Positions 1 through 9,547 of a stretch of 64,000 bases of DNA are shown in pieces. Position numbers and translations under genes: made by a program. Source of the DNA: Planctomycetota bacterium (GTDB lineage Bacteria; Planctomycetota; JAJSAM01); NCBI GenBank assembly GCA_024274785.1, contig JAJSAM010000052.1, positions 62,001-126,000 on the forward strand, read 5' to 3'. Below the pieces are notes generated by a model, which was given only the letters and a program-made list of their open reading frames with translations, had not been told where the DNA came from and did not search any database. Within the stretch, counting starts at the first letter, position 1. Each line of letters opens with the position of its first letter.

Positions 1-2
1 AC

Positions 3-920
<918 letters not shown>

Positions 921-943
921 GAGCAGCAACCGAGGGTAAACGG

Positions 944-1843
944 ATGAAGATACGAATTCTTTGGATCGTCGCCGGTCTCCTGATCGCGCTCCCGTCGTGC
1001 GGGAAGGGCAGCGTCGGCGGGGACGGTCCCGCGTTGGCGGCGAAGGGACTTACGATCACGAAGGTGACCGCTGCGCTGCCCGTTGAAGACCCCGCCGATC
1101 CGGCGTGGGACGACGCTCGGGAAGTCGTGGTCACGCTCCTTGTCCAGGATGTGGCGGAACCCCGGCTTACCGAGAAGGGCGTGGAGACACTGCGTCTGCG
1201 GGCGCTCCACGACGGAGTCCGCGCGGCTTTCCGGCTCGACTGGGCGGACGCCACCGCCGAGGACCTGGTGGAGATTGACCAGTCCACCGACGCCGTGGCG
1301 CTGGAGTTTCCGGCCACCGGCCCGGACGGACCCGTCCCGGACTCCATGATGGGGGAGGAGGGCAAGCCGGTCTCGATCATCCTCTGGCGCAATGCCTGGC
1401 AGCGGCGCCTGATGGGGGAGGCGTATGGAGTCGAGGCCCTTTATCCGAATCGAAGTGTGGACCACTATCCTCCCGATGCCGGGCCGACACCGGAATCCCG
1501 CGCGGTGCTGAAGAAGCTCTACAACCCGCCGGTCGCGGTGGGCAATCCCATGGCCGCCGTTGAGCGAATCAGCGCCACCCAGGATCTGACCGCGGAGGGC
1601 TTCGGCACGCTGACGGACGCCGGGAAGCAGACCTCTTCCGGGGAGGGCATCCATCAGGATGGCCGCTGGACGGTGATCATCACCCGCCCGCTCGACACGA
1701 CTCCGGCCGCCGCGGGCATCCTTCGTCCCGGGGAAACCACCTACGTCTCCGTCGCGGTCTGGAACGGCTCGAAGAACCAGAGCGGTTCCCTGAAGATGCG
1801 CTCCATCTGGGTCCCGGTCCGCTTCGCCGAGGCCAGGCCGTGA
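944..1843 (+). CDS. Ethylbenzene dehydrogenase/DMSO reductase type II heme b (gamma) subunit, predicted lipoprotein
   Basis: The predicted 299-residue protein is the heme b subunit that passes electrons between the Fe-S subunit and periplasmic or membrane carriers. The ATG at 944 follows the beta-subunit stop by 23 bases. The same frame is open further upstream, but that part only shadows the beta gene. Residues 1-19 form a signal peptide ending in a lipobox-like LPSC, so the mature protein is probably a membrane-anchored lipoprotein; many characterised gamma subunits are soluble periplasmic proteins. Family-like segments are PVSIILWRNAW near the middle and AVWNGS, a Lys-containing stretch and SIWVPVRF at the C-terminus. 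Characterised relatives use Met and Lys as heme ligands. A Met pair before GEEGKPVSII and the Lys residues after VWNGS are candidates. The stop overlaps the next start by 4 bases. Confidence 0.82.
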   Translation: MKIRILWIVAGLLIALPSCGKGSVGGDGPALAAKGLTITKVTAALPVEDPADPAWDDAREVVVTLLVQDVAEPRLTEKGVETLRLRALHDGVRAAFRLDWADATAEDLVEIDQSTDAVALEFPATGPDGPVPDSMMGEEGKPVSIILWRNAWQRRLMGEAYGVEALYPNRSVDHYPPDAGPTPESRAVLKKLYNPPVAVGNPMAAVERISATQDLTAEGFGTLTDAGKQTSSGEGIHQDGRWTVIITRPLDTTPAAAGILRPGETTYVSVAVWNGSKNQSGSLKMRSIWVPVRFAEARP

Positions 1844-2409
1844 GCGCCGCCACCGAACTCCGCCCGACGCTCGAAAAAGCCGCGATCAGACGGTTTCTCC
1901 ATCTCGCTCTCTGTCCGCCGGGGCCGGGTCGGCAGGACGACCTCCGCGCGATCGCCGCGGAGTTGCCCCCGGGCGAGTTCGATGGCGTCGACGACCTGCT
2001 CACGGCAACCGACGAAGAAGTCGAGGCCGAGGGTTTTCGTCTGATCGGGCCGGCCGGGATCGTGCCCATCTCCGCTTCGAACTACATCGAGGAAGGGTAT
2101 GCCGACAAGGGCCCGAAACTCGGAGATGCCGCCGGCTTTCACCATGCGTTTGGCTTCACCCCGACCCTCTCGGAGGCCCCGGACCACTTCTCCACCATCT
2201 TCGAGTTCCTCTCGTTCCTGGCCTTGAAGGAAGCCTGGGAAAGCGCCGAGGGAGACGAGGAGCAGGCGGAACTCTGCCGCGACGCCGAGGCGAAGTTCCT
2301 GAAAGAGCACGTGACCATCTACCTCCCCAGGTTCGCCGAGCGCCTGGCCGCCGCCGCGCCGGTGGGCGGTCACCACGCCGCGCTGGCAAGGGTCCTGATG
2401 CAGGTCTGA
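1840..2409 (+). CDS. TorD/DmsD/NarJ-like molybdoenzyme assembly chaperone
   Basis: The predicted 189-residue cytoplasmic chaperone should bind the alpha subunit during cofactor insertion and before export. It starts with GTG overlapping the gamma-subunit stop (GTGA), which indicates translational coupling. The protein is mostly alpha-helical. The segment FTPTLSEAPDHFSTIFEFLSF contains the EAPDH-F-E-FL pattern typical of the TorD/NarJ superfamily, and its length matches (about 180-230 residues). Its position after the beta and gamma genes matches the delta gene of chlorate, selenate and ethylbenzene oxidoreductase operons. It is the last gene of the operon. A copy of a dispersed repeat begins right at its stop codon. 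Confidence 0.8.
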   Translation: MSAATELRPTLEKAAIRRFLHLALCPPGPGRQDDLRAIAAELPPGEFDGVDDLLTATDEEVEAEGFRLIGPAGIVPISASNYIEEGYADKGPKLGDAAGFHHAFGFTPTLSEAPDHFSTIFEFLSFLALKEAWESAEGDEEQAELCRDAEAKFLKEHVTIYLPRFAERLAAAAPVGGHHAALARVLMQV

Positions 2410-2461
2410 AAGGGCGCGAGGAGGGCGCTCCTTACTGGTTTCAACCGACGATCAACGAAGC
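2410..2461 (+). repeat. Dispersed 3'-flanking repeat, copy 1 (5' part)
   Basis: This stretch of about 52 bases starts at the TorD-like stop codon. It matches the reverse complement of 52471-52522 at roughly 45 of 53 aligned positions. The shared cores are GCGCGAGGAG, CCTTACTGGTTTC and ACCGACGA. Both copies lie immediately downstream of a gene and read in that gene's direction. Only the 5' part of the element is present, because the glycerate kinase remnant begins at its end. Confidence 0.65.
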
Positions 2462-2654
2462 GCGCCGGAGCAGCCCTGGAGGCGGACCCCGAGCGCCCGC
2501 AGGCAGCCCGTTCCTCCGTCCACGGTGGCCGAGCCGCCGGGGCCGGGGATGATCTCGCGCGCCCCGGCGTCGAGCGCGGCCCGGATCAACTCCCCGGTGC
2601 CCTCTTCGCGGTCAAGGTGCCCTTTTACGAATCCGGCGCGATCAGGATCTTCAT
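2455..2654 (-). pseudogene. Glycerate kinase remnant (internal deletion, stop codon, frameshift)
   Basis: On the minus strand an ATG at 2654 reads MKILIAPDS, then a TAA stop, then KGTLTA. This matches the usual GarK-type glycerate kinase N-terminus, with a stop where Phe is expected. After about 15 codons a different frame carries [18 protein letters not shown] and [18 protein letters not shown] (2455-2607). These are the conserved central glycine-rich motifs of the same family, which normally lie about 90-100 residues further on. The fragment therefore combines a stop codon, a large internal deletion and a frame change, and nothing of the remaining two thirds follows. It is a gene corpse between two active operons. 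No intact copy is visible in the window. Confidence 0.75.
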
Positions 2655-2775
2655 GGGGCGGTCGGTGTGCCGGAATCGGCGTCGCCTGGCCAGCGGTGAC
2701 CCTTCGTCCTGCCTTGCCTGCCGGCGTAGGTGCGGGTATATCGGAGGTTTGGTACTCGAAGATCCGGTGAAGAAC

Positions 2776-2976
2776 ATGCAGAACCTGCTGGCCTATATCG
2801 ATCCCGCTTCCGGGACACTGCTGCTCCAGGCGCTCATCGCCGCGGCGATCGGGGGCATCGCCTTCTTCCGGCGATCGATCTGGGGCTTTGTGAGCATGTT
2901 CAACCGGCGTGAATCCGCCTCGAGCAACTCCGATCTGCCCCCTTCCGACCGTGATGTCACCGACCCTCCCGCCTGA
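2776..2976 (+). CDS. Small membrane protein (YIDPASG type)
   Basis: This predicted 66-residue protein has one hydrophobic helix (about residues 12-30) after a short N-terminal motif, [12 protein letters not shown]. From general familiarity, similar short proteins with a Y-[IL]-DP-x-[ST]-G start occur next to envelope-modifying genes, but the function is unknown to me. The ATG at 2776 is chosen because the motif begins six residues later; an in-frame GTG at 2767 is possible. The end overlaps the methyltransferase start (2954), which suggests co-translation. It may be a membrane partner of the downstream membrane sulfatase-fold protein. Confidence 0.6.
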   Translation: MQNLLAYIDPASGTLLLQALIAAAIGGIAFFRRSIWGFVSMFNRRESASSNSDLPPSDRDVTDPPA

Positions 2977-4405
2977 TTCCGTGGGTGCTTCGGTTCGAGT
3001 GGCGGGCTCCTTCCGGGATCCTTCCGGCCATGTGTTCACTCGCGGCGGGACTCTCTACCGCGCCATCGACGAGGATTGCCGGGGGGTGCTGGCGGATCTC
3101 TCCGAAGGGGGACTCCTCGACACCCTGATCCGGGATGGCGCCATCGTCGGGACCTCCTTCGTCGAGGATCCGTCGCTGCTGGCCGAACTGCGCGCTGAGC
3201 ACGAGCCCTTCAAGGCATTCCTCGCGCACGAGACGATCGCGCCGCTCACCTTCCCCGCGGAGTGGACGGTCTCCATGCTGGCCGACGCGGGGATCAAGAC
3301 GCTCTCGCTCCAGGAGCGCCTGATCGAGCGCGGCTTTTCCCTGAAGGACGCCACCGCGTACAACCTGCAGTTCGAACGGGGCCGCCCGGTGTTCATCGAT
3401 CTCGGCTCGATCGAGCGTCCCGCGCGGCTCGACCTCTGGCCGGCATTGGGGCAGTTCGGACCGATGTTCACCTTTCCGCTCATGCTGAAGGTTTCCCGGG
3501 GCCGTGATCTTCGCACGATGTTTCTCGCCAATCTCGGCGGCATCGACCTCGAGCAGGCCGCGCAGGCCCTGGGGCGGAGTGGCCGGTGGCGGCCGAGTGC
3601 GTGGCTCGACGTCTCCCTCCCCGCGTTTCTCGGCCGGCGCAAGCTCGGCCGGCAGGTCGATGCGAACGAGGTGATCGAGAAGCAGGGAAGCGGTGACGCC
3701 AGGGCCCAGATCCTGAATCTCGGTCGCCTGCAGAAGAAGCTCGCGAAGCTCGCCGCGGGCTATCGGACGCGGGGCATCTGGGCTGAGTACGGCGACGTGT
3801 GCACCTATGACGACCGGGCTACGGGCACCAAGCGGGAACGGATCCGGGCGTTCCTCACGGAGCATCGACCCGGCACGGTCCTCGACCTCGGCTGCAACAC
3901 CGGCGACTACTCCCTTCTGGCCGCCGAATGCGGGTCGAAGGTTTTCGCGGTGGATGGCGACCACGATGCCGTGGAGATGCTCTACCGCCGGGTCCGGGAT
4001 GGCCTGTTGCCGGTCACTCCGGCCGTGGTGGATCTCGGCAACCCGACCCCCGGGATGGGATTTCTGAACCGGGAGCGCGAGTCGTTCATCGAGCGCGCCC
4101 GGTCCGATTGCGTCTTCGGCCTGGCCCTCGTGCACCACCTGATGGTCACGGGGAACCTGCCGGCCGCCGGTGTCCGCGAACTCTTCGCCACTCTCACCCG
4201 GAAGTACGCCGTGGTGGAGTTCGTGCCGGGAGACGACCCGATGTTCCGGGAGTTGCTGAAGAGGCGGGTGGGGCCGATGGATGCGCCGACGCTCGAGCAG
4301 TTCAAGGCCGAGATGGCGAAGGACTTCGATCTGCTCGGCGAGGAGGCGGTGCCGGGAGCCGGGCGGATGCTGCTGTTCCTGGAGCTGAGGGCGGCCGATG
4401 CCTGA
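2954..4405 (+). CDS. Class I SAM-dependent methyltransferase with N-terminal kinase-like region (NoeA-like architecture)
   Basis: The 483-residue protein has two parts. The C-terminal part carries a classic SAM-binding motif, [12 protein letters not shown], at about residue 310, followed by [12 protein letters not shown] and the segment [11 protein letters not shown]. The N-terminal part contains [12 protein letters not shown] and VFIDLGSIE at about residues 120-155. These resemble the catalytic and metal-binding loops of aminoglycoside-phosphotransferase or HipA-like kinases. The combination recalls NoeA-type nodulation methyltransferases. The start is placed at ATG 2954 rather than at an in-frame ATG 45 bases upstream that lies deep inside the previous gene. 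It overlaps the genes on both sides, so it belongs to a three-gene operon. The substrate is unknown; a surface glycan or lipid is plausible from the context. Confidence 0.75.
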   Translation: MSPTLPPDSVGASVRVAGSFRDPSGHVFTRGGTLYRAIDEDCRGVLADLSEGGLLDTLIRDGAIVGTSFVEDPSLLAELRAEHEPFKAFLAHETIAPLTFPAEWTVSMLADAGIKTLSLQERLIERGFSLKDATAYNLQFERGRPVFIDLGSIERPARLDLWPALGQFGPMFTFPLMLKVSRGRDLRTMFLANLGGIDLEQAAQALGRSGRWRPSAWLDVSLPAFLGRRKLGRQVDANEVIEKQGSGDARAQILNLGRLQKKLAKLAAGYRTRGIWAEYGDVCTYDDRATGTKRERIRAFLTEHRPGTVLDLGCNTGDYSLLAAECGSKVFAVDGDHDAVEMLYRRVRDGLLPVTPAVVDLGNPTPGMGFLNRERESFIERARSDCVFGLALVHHLMVTGNLPAAGVRELFATLTRKYAVVEFVPGDDPMFRELLKRRVGPMDAPTLEQFKAEMAKDFDLLGEEAVPGAGRMLLFLELRAADA

Positions 4406-5924
4406 CCAGCGCGTCCGGGTCATCTTCCCCTGGTTGATTGCGGCCTGGCCCGTCCTGCACCTCTTCGCCGCCAACATCCGGGAGACGGAGGCGATGGATG
4501 TCGCGGTCCCGCTCCTCCTGACCGTGGGCGCCGCGGTCGTGCTCTTCGTGTTCTTCCGACTCCTGCGGGTCGCCCCGCCGCGCGCCGGCCTGCTGGTGTC
4601 GCTCCTGATCGTGCTCACCTTCTCGTTCACCGCGGTCCACCAGGCACTGATCGACCTGAACGACCACGCCGGCATCGAGATGCTTGCCGCCTACGGATAT
4701 TCGGTTCGCCACGGCGTCGCGCTCGGCGTCCTGATCCTGGTTTTCGGTGTTCTGGCGACCTTCATCCTCCGGAGCAGTGGCCGGTTGGCGAGACTCACCG
4801 GTCTCCTCAACCGGGTCTCCGCGGCGCTCGTGCTCCTTGCCCTCTTCCGGATCGGCTCCGGGATCCTCTCCATGAGCGGGCCGCCGAAACGACTCGATTC
4901 CCTCGAAGTGCGGGGCGTCACCGCGACGCCGGATCTCTTCTACATCGTCCCGGATCGCTATCCGTCCGGGGAGACGCTCCGGACCGCCTACGGTTTCGAT
5001 AACCGCCCCTTCCTCGCCGGGCTGGAGAAACGCGGGTTCATCATTGCGGGAAAGAGCCGCAGCAACTACGCCAAGAGCGCCTTCAGCATCGCCGCCGCCC
5101 TCGACATGGATTTCCATCCGAACCCCTGCCGGGAGCGGGACGTGGTCGCCCGATTGAGGCGCGGGCACCGGGTGGGGGAGTTTCTGAAGAACCTCGGCTA
5201 TCGCTACCTCCATCTCGGGAGCTGGTACGGACCGACCTCCGAAAATGAGCTCGCCGACGCCAGCATCAAGTACCCCGGCGCGCTTTCCGAATTTGCCTGC
5301 GCGCTCCTCGGCATGACCCCGCTCAAGTCGTTTTTCGGTCTCGGGATCCGGTATGAGCATCACGCCGAGATCGGTGCCTTTCAACTCGACCGGCTCCTTC
5401 ATCTGAAACCTGCCGATCAGCCCCGCTTCGTCGTCGTGCATCTGCTGCTGCCCCACGGTCCCTTCGTCTACGACCGGGAGGGACGTCGAATCCCGGCGAA
5501 TTCCGAGTATGGGGAAGGCTCCAAGGCGCGATTCCTCGGGCAGTTGCAGTTTGTGAACGGGAAACTGCTCGAGGTGGTGGACCACCTGGTTTCGATCTCC
5601 CGCCAGGAGCCGATCATCGTGATCCAGGCCGACGAGGGACCGTACCTGCGAGAGGACGATCTCGACGGTTCGAGGGCCGCCCAGTTGCGAGTCCGCACCG
5701 GGCTGCTGGCAGCGTACAAGGGACCGGGACTGTCCGCGGGGGACGTGCCGGAGACGATCAGCCCGGTCAATACCTTCCGCCTCGTCTTTTCCCGCTGGTT
5801 CGGTCAGGAACTGCCCCTGCTGCCGGATCGCGTGTACTCCTGGGATGGCATCCTGAAGCCCACCGAGGAGGACGAGGGGCCGTTCCACTGGACCGATGTT
5901 TCGGGCACCCTTCGCGCGAAGTGA
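4398..5924 (+). CDS. Polytopic membrane protein with extracytoplasmic sulfatase/alkaline-phosphatase-fold domain
   Basis: The 508-residue protein starts at an ATG that overlaps the methyltransferase stop by 8 bases. About five transmembrane segments fill residues 8-160. A large extracytoplasmic domain follows, beginning LFYIVPDRYPS. This layout and the segments DRYPS, SNYAKSAFSIAAAL (Ser/Thr nucleophile region), VVVHLLLPHGPF and VIQADEG resemble LTA synthase-like or phosphoethanolamine transferase-like members of the sulfatase superfamily. They would transfer a phospho-group or hydrolyse an ester on surface glycans or lipids. The exact metal ligands could not be assigned with confidence. Its coupling to a methyltransferase supports a role in decorating a surface polymer. 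Confidence 0.68.
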   Translation: MPDQRVRVIFPWLIAAWPVLHLFAANIRETEAMDVAVPLLLTVGAAVVLFVFFRLLRVAPPRAGLLVSLLIVLTFSFTAVHQALIDLNDHAGIEMLAAYGYSVRHGVALGVLILVFGVLATFILRSSGRLARLTGLLNRVSAALVLLALFRIGSGILSMSGPPKRLDSLEVRGVTATPDLFYIVPDRYPSGETLRTAYGFDNRPFLAGLEKRGFIIAGKSRSNYAKSAFSIAAALDMDFHPNPCRERDVVARLRRGHRVGEFLKNLGYRYLHLGSWYGPTSENELADASIKYPGALSEFACALLGMTPLKSFFGLGIRYEHHAEIGAFQLDRLLHLKPADQPRFVVVHLLLPHGPFVYDREGRRIPANSEYGEGSKARFLGQLQFVNGKLLEVVDHLVSISRQEPIIVIQADEGPYLREDDLDGSRAAQLRVRTGLLAAYKGPGLSAGDVPETISPVNTFRLVFSRWFGQELPLLPDRVYSWDGILKPTEEDEGPFHWTDVSGTLRAK

Positions 5925-5928
5925 TCGC

Positions 5929-6000
5929 GATGCGGCAGCCCTCGAATCCCGAAGCTGCTCTTGCGCGGATCCTTGGATCAGCCGCAACCTCTGCCTCCGT
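5929..6000 (+). repeat. Dispersed 3'-flanking repeat, copy 3 (3' part)
   Basis: Starting 4 bases after the stop of the sulfatase-fold gene, 46 bases match the reverse complement of 52418-52463 at 38 positions. This includes an unbroken GCAGCCCTCGAATCCCG and TCTTGCGCGG. The end of the element, TCTGCCTCCG (5990-6000), is also found at 52334-52347 on the minus strand and at about 7804-7813. A small GATCC-TT-GGATC hairpin lies inside. The orientation again follows that of the upstream gene. Confidence 0.65.
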
Positions 6001-6017
6001 ACCCCCCGGGGGGTCGG
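5997..6017. terminator. GC-rich hairpin, possible terminator
   Basis: The 14-base perfect palindrome ACCCCCCGGGGGGT (6001-6014) is flanked by CCG and CGG, which can extend the stem around a one-base bulge. It lies 73 bases after the upstream stop and before the porin promoter. There is no T-run, so intrinsic termination is uncertain. Confidence 0.35.
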
Positions 6018-6038
6018 ATACCGGCTACGATGTGAATC

Positions 6039-6067
6039 TTGACCTGCTGACATCGTGTCAGTAGTGT
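6039..6067 (+). promoter_or_regulatory. Candidate promoter with dyad operator for the porin gene
   Basis: TTGACC (6039-6044) and TAGTGT (6062-6067) are separated by 17 bases, the ideal sigma70 spacing. The spacer holds a perfect inverted repeat, CTGACA-TCG-TGTCAG (6047-6061), placed exactly where a dimeric repressor would block RNA polymerase. The porin ATG lies about 210 bases downstream. Confidence 0.45.
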
Positions 6068-6285
6068 CCCTGCCGGAGCGGAATTACCAGGGGATTCCCG
6101 GGTTTCATGGGGGATACCGCGACCGCTCGCGGGGATGGGGGAGCGCTGGCATGTCGCCGGTTCTCATCGATCTGCCGCAATAGTGGGTCGATCTCCGTAT
6201 CGACCGTGCTGGCGGTCCGGGAACGTCACGCAGCCTCAGCGAGTGCTGCGGAGATTTCGAGCGTCAATACTGCAGGAGAGACATC

Positions 6286-7638
6286 ATGCTTCGCACCGGT
6301 CCCGGGTCAATCGTCGGCTTGCTGGTTCTGTTCCTGGCCGCGGTACCGGGGCTGGCGGAGACGGATGCGGTTGATCAGGCCATCGATCAGCAGGTGAGTG
6401 CCGGCATCCTGCCCGTGCCCGACTACTCCGGCGACTTTCGATCCCGCACCAATCTGACCGGCGACTGGGGCGGCCGGCGCCAGGAGTGGGCGGAAGATGG
6501 GTTCACCTTCAACCTGAGGTGGTTCCAGGTGGGGCAGGGGGTCGTCGATGGCGGGCTGCGGGAACGCTCTACCTACGTCACCAATCTGGACTACCTCTTT
6601 CACTTCGACCTCGACCGGATGGGGATCCTCCCGGGAGCGGTCGTCACCGTGCGGGGGCAGTCACGCTTCGGGAACACCGTGAACGGGGACGCGGGACTGC
6701 TTCTGCCCCCGAACACCTCCTCCCTCTTCCCGTACACGCGGGAACTCGACGACAACGTCTCCATCGCGGTGACGGAGTTGAACTGGTTGCAGTTTCTCTC
6801 CGCGGAGTTTGCCCTGCTGGCCGGCAAGGTCACGACCCTCTCCAGCTCCAACGAGTTCGCGGGCGGAGAGGGGCGCACCCAGTTCATGAATTTTCAGCTC
6901 CTGTACAGCGCGGTCACCGCCCAGATCGCGCCCTACAGCACGCTCGCCGCCGGGCTCCTGTGGATGCCTTCCAGAACGGTGACCGTCAGCAGTCTTCTGC
7001 TGAACCTCGACGAGGCGTCCACCACCAGCGGCTTCGACGGCTTCGGAGAGGGCGCGAGCTGGATCACCGGCGCGGACTTCAGATTCGCTCTCGGCGAGTT
7101 GCCGGGAGGGGCGAACCTCTCCGCGGCGCTTGGTTTCGGCCGGAACTTCGCTCGCATCGGTGGGATCAATATCGGTGCCGGGCCCGGGCTCTCCCTGGAC
7201 ACGAAGAAGCGCACCTGGGCCGTCTTCAGCAACGCCTGGCAGTACCTCTACGTCGAAGAGGGATCCGCGGAGGAGATCACTCCGGACAACGGTGAGCAGG
7301 ATCTGCAGGGCCTGGGGTTCTTTGCGATCATCGGTTTCGCCGACCGCAGCACCAACCCGGCTTCGCTCACTCTCGCCGGTGGGCTCTCGTGGCGCGGCCT
7401 CATCCCCGGCCGCGACGATGACACGTGCGCGATCGGGTACTTCCACAATGAACTTCGAGACCCGCGAACCCTGTCCGGCTTCCGGCTGGGGACCTCCATC
7501 GCGGGGATGGAGGTCTACTACAACATCGCTCTTGCCGAGGCGGCCCGGTTGACGCTCGACTTCCAGTGGACGAAGAGCGCCTTTCCTGATGTGGACAACG
7601 CCGTCATTCTCGGCCTGCGGCTGAACCTCGATTTCTGA
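6286..7638 (+). CDS. OprB-family carbohydrate-selective porin
   Basis: The 450-residue outer-membrane beta-barrel should admit sugars or similar solutes. Residues 1-25 form a signal peptide ending around GLAET. The family hallmark LTGDWGGRR follows at about residue 61. Many alternating beta-strand segments follow, and the chain ends in LRLNLDF; a terminal Phe is typical of BAM-assembled barrels. AGGAGA lies 7 bases before the ATG. It appears to be a single-gene unit behind a candidate promoter with a dyad. The next gene on the minus strand is convergent. Substrate specificity cannot be read from the sequence. Confidence 0.85.
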   Translation: MLRTGPGSIVGLLVLFLAAVPGLAETDAVDQAIDQQVSAGILPVPDYSGDFRSRTNLTGDWGGRRQEWAEDGFTFNLRWFQVGQGVVDGGLRERSTYVTNLDYLFHFDLDRMGILPGAVVTVRGQSRFGNTVNGDAGLLLPPNTSSLFPYTRELDDNVSIAVTELNWLQFLSAEFALLAGKVTTLSSSNEFAGGEGRTQFMNFQLLYSAVTAQIAPYSTLAAGLLWMPSRTVTVSSLLLNLDEASTTSGFDGFGEGASWITGADFRFALGELPGGANLSAALGFGRNFARIGGINIGAGPGLSLDTKKRTWAVFSNAWQYLYVEEGSAEEITPDNGEQDLQGLGFFAIIGFADRSTNPASLTLAGGLSWRGLIPGRDDDTCAIGYFHNELRDPRTLSGFRLGTSIAGMEVYYNIALAEAARLTLDFQWTKSAFPDVDNAVILGLRLNLDF

Positions 7639-7759
7639 CGAAAGTGTGAACGATCAAAGCGCCCCGCAGGCGGCGTTGGATCCCTTGAGTGAACATTCCG
7701 AATTGGAAGAGTATCCAGGCAGCCATCTCTTGGCGTGATCACCAGTGGCAACCGCGCGG

Positions 7760-7832
7760 AAGGGACTGCTGGAGAGCGCTCAAGCGATCCTGGGGGAGAG
7801 GTTTCTGCCTCCGTACGCCCGGGGTGGCTGTC
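7760..7832 (+). repeat. Possible degenerate copy 4 of the dispersed repeat
   Basis: TTCTGCCTCCGTACGCCCGG (from about 7803) closely matches the end of copy 3 (TCTGCCTCCGTACCCCCC, from 5990). The preceding CAAGCGATCCTGGGGGAGAG loosely resembles the preceding part of copies 2 and 3. It sits between the convergent porin and secreted-protein genes. The match is short, so membership is tentative. Confidence 0.35.
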
Positions 7833-7846
7833 CGCCTGGTGGCTTG

Positions 7847-9349
7847 CTACCGCGGCGTGATCTCCGCACCGAGGATCTTGCCGTCCGCGGACACGTAGAG
7901 CGTCACGACCAGGCCCTTCAGGGAGTGGGATTTCACTGTAGTGAATCCGCCCTCCTTCGGTTCGATCTGGGTGTCGAAGACCAGTTCCGTAATCACGCTC
8001 GCGCTCGCCAGGCTGCCTCCGATCGGGAGATTGAACGGACTGCCGGACCAGGGGGCGCGGCAGGCGATCTTCGCGACCCGGCCGTTTTCGAACGTGATGT
8101 CGAGGCCGGGGTGACGGGCCGGAAGGACCGCCTTCGCCTCGGATTCCGACATCCCCGGCAACACTTTGGGGACGCCCTTGACCTGCCTTGCGTCCAACTC
8201 CCCGCGGAGAGCGGCCAGCCGTGACTTCTCCGGGATATCGACCGCGGAAACCCGGTCGTGCGGAATGGCCTCGGCCTCGGCGCCGGCCTGGATCGTGACT
8301 TGATCGAAGTCGATGTCGATGAGGTTTCCGGTGATGGCCCGGCGGACCAGGTTGCCGTCCTGCTCACTGGTGGTCCGGACCGTGATCGTGTCCCCGTGGG
8401 CCACACCGCCGTAGAGGTTGCGGATCTCCACCGGCAGACGCCGGGCCGCAGTGATCGGAGCATCCTTGAAAACCTTCACGGTGACGGCTTCGCCTCCGCC
8501 GGTGGGGTGGGTTTCGATGTCGAGAAAGCCGTCGGTCATTCCGTTGAAGGTTCCGATGACCGGATCGGGTTGCCCCCAGATCTGCAGGGCGATCGGCTCC
8601 CCCTTCGCCAGGCTGGTCAGGTCCAGTTCGAGCGGCGCCTTGCGGCTGATCGTTTGCAGGGACCGGATCTCCCCGAGGTCGACTCCGATCTTCTCGAGCT
8701 TGCCTTCTCGCGGTATCGCCAGAGTGACCTTTCCGTTTTCCGTCACCTCTTCGAGCCTGCCGGATATGAGCGAGCCGTCAGCGGTCGATAGCCGCAGCCA
8801 GGCACCGGTCTGGGCTCCGTCGAAGAGCATGAACCGGAGGTCCGGGAACTTCTTCACATCGACGATGCGGTCGATGCTGTCCCGCGGGACCCACACCTCG
8901 CCGAGCGCACCGGCTTCCGGGTTGGTCGTGACTTTCAAGCGGCGGTCGCTCTTCATCTCGATGCGGCAGAAGTGACGTTGCCCGGAAGTTCGCCACTGGT
9001 CGTGGTCCTCCCCGGTGAGGATGAGCAGGACCTCGGCGCCGGGCAACAGGTCGTCGTAGCGAAGGAGGTGGGTCTCGCGCTTCTCTCCCTCGGGGTTGCG
9101 GGGGCGTTCGACCCTGCTCCCGCCCGTCTGGTGCACGTTCTTCTCGATCTTCGCGATGTCTCCCCGCGGAATCCGGATGGTGCCCACATCGGGCAGTTCC
9201 AGGACGATCAGGGAAGGATGTTCCATGATGATATTGCCATCGATCACCACTCCCGAGGCAAGCGTGACCCGGTCCCCGGCCCGGGCCGGCGTGCCGATCA
9301 GGAGGAGCAGCAGGGTCGCGGCAGTCATCAGAACGGTCGTGCGTTTCAT
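7847..9349 (-). CDS. Secreted protein of unknown function
   Basis: The 500-residue protein starts at the ATG at 9349, with GGAGG eight bases upstream; the open frame beyond it is a shadow of the divergent gene. Residues 1-24 form a clear signal peptide (MKRTTVLMTAATLLLLLIGT, cleavage near ARA-GD). The mature part repeats small beta-rich units of the type VTLASGVVIDGNIIMEHPSL and IRIPRGDIAKIE, in which a basic or acidic residue follows a short hydrophobic strand. Such Sm-like 'G-x-I-x-L' units are often seen in exported proteins of planctomycetes. The C-terminal 140 residues (SESEAKAVLPARHPGLDITF...) look like a separate domain. I do not recognise an enzyme motif. It is divergent from the NfeD-flotillin operon. 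Confidence 0.75.
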   Translation of the reverse strand: MKRTTVLMTAATLLLLLIGTPARAGDRVTLASGVVIDGNIIMEHPSLIVLELPDVGTIRIPRGDIAKIEKNVHQTGGSRVERPRNPEGEKRETHLLRYDDLLPGAEVLLILTGEDHDQWRTSGQRHFCRIEMKSDRRLKVTTNPEAGALGEVWVPRDSIDRIVDVKKFPDLRFMLFDGAQTGAWLRLSTADGSLISGRLEEVTENGKVTLAIPREGKLEKIGVDLGEIRSLQTISRKAPLELDLTSLAKGEPIALQIWGQPDPVIGTFNGMTDGFLDIETHPTGGGEAVTVKVFKDAPITAARRLPVEIRNLYGGVAHGDTITVRTTSEQDGNLVRRAITGNLIDIDFDQVTIQAGAEAEAIPHDRVSAVDIPEKSRLAALRGELDARQVKGVPKVLPGMSESEAKAVLPARHPGLDITFENGRVAKIACRAPWSGSPFNLPIGGSLASASVITELVFDTQIEPKEGGFTTVKSHSLKGLVVTLYVSADGKILGAEITPR

Positions 9350-9547
9350 GTCAGACCTCCGGGCCGGCCCGGGACGAAGAGGAGCCCGGGCGATGGGCCT
9401 TCTCCTCTCTGTCGGGAATCCTCGCCACCCCGCTTGAGACAAAGCACTTCCCGGGCGCGAATATGTTCCTCCGGGACGGCGTAATGAACCGCGTACCATG
9501 TCGTTGTGCGCCGGTTTGGGTTCTGCTACTTTCCGGAGGCCTTCTCG

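Larger units (their letters stand above)
5925..6285. other. Non-coding gap between the membrane-sulfatase gene and the porin gene
   Basis: These 361 bases hold no convincing gene. They contain a dispersed-repeat copy (5929-6000), a strong GC hairpin (5997-6017), a sigma70-like promoter with a dyad in its spacer (6039-6067), and about 210 bases of apparent 5' leader to the porin ATG. Short open frames from 6107 and 6135 have no recognisable protein sequence or ribosome binding site. Confidence 0.7.

Noticed and set aside
2957-4675. 572-residue minus-strand open frame opposite the methyltransferase gene
   Set aside because: His/Arg-rich shadow composition typical of antisense frames in GC-rich DNA; no motif.
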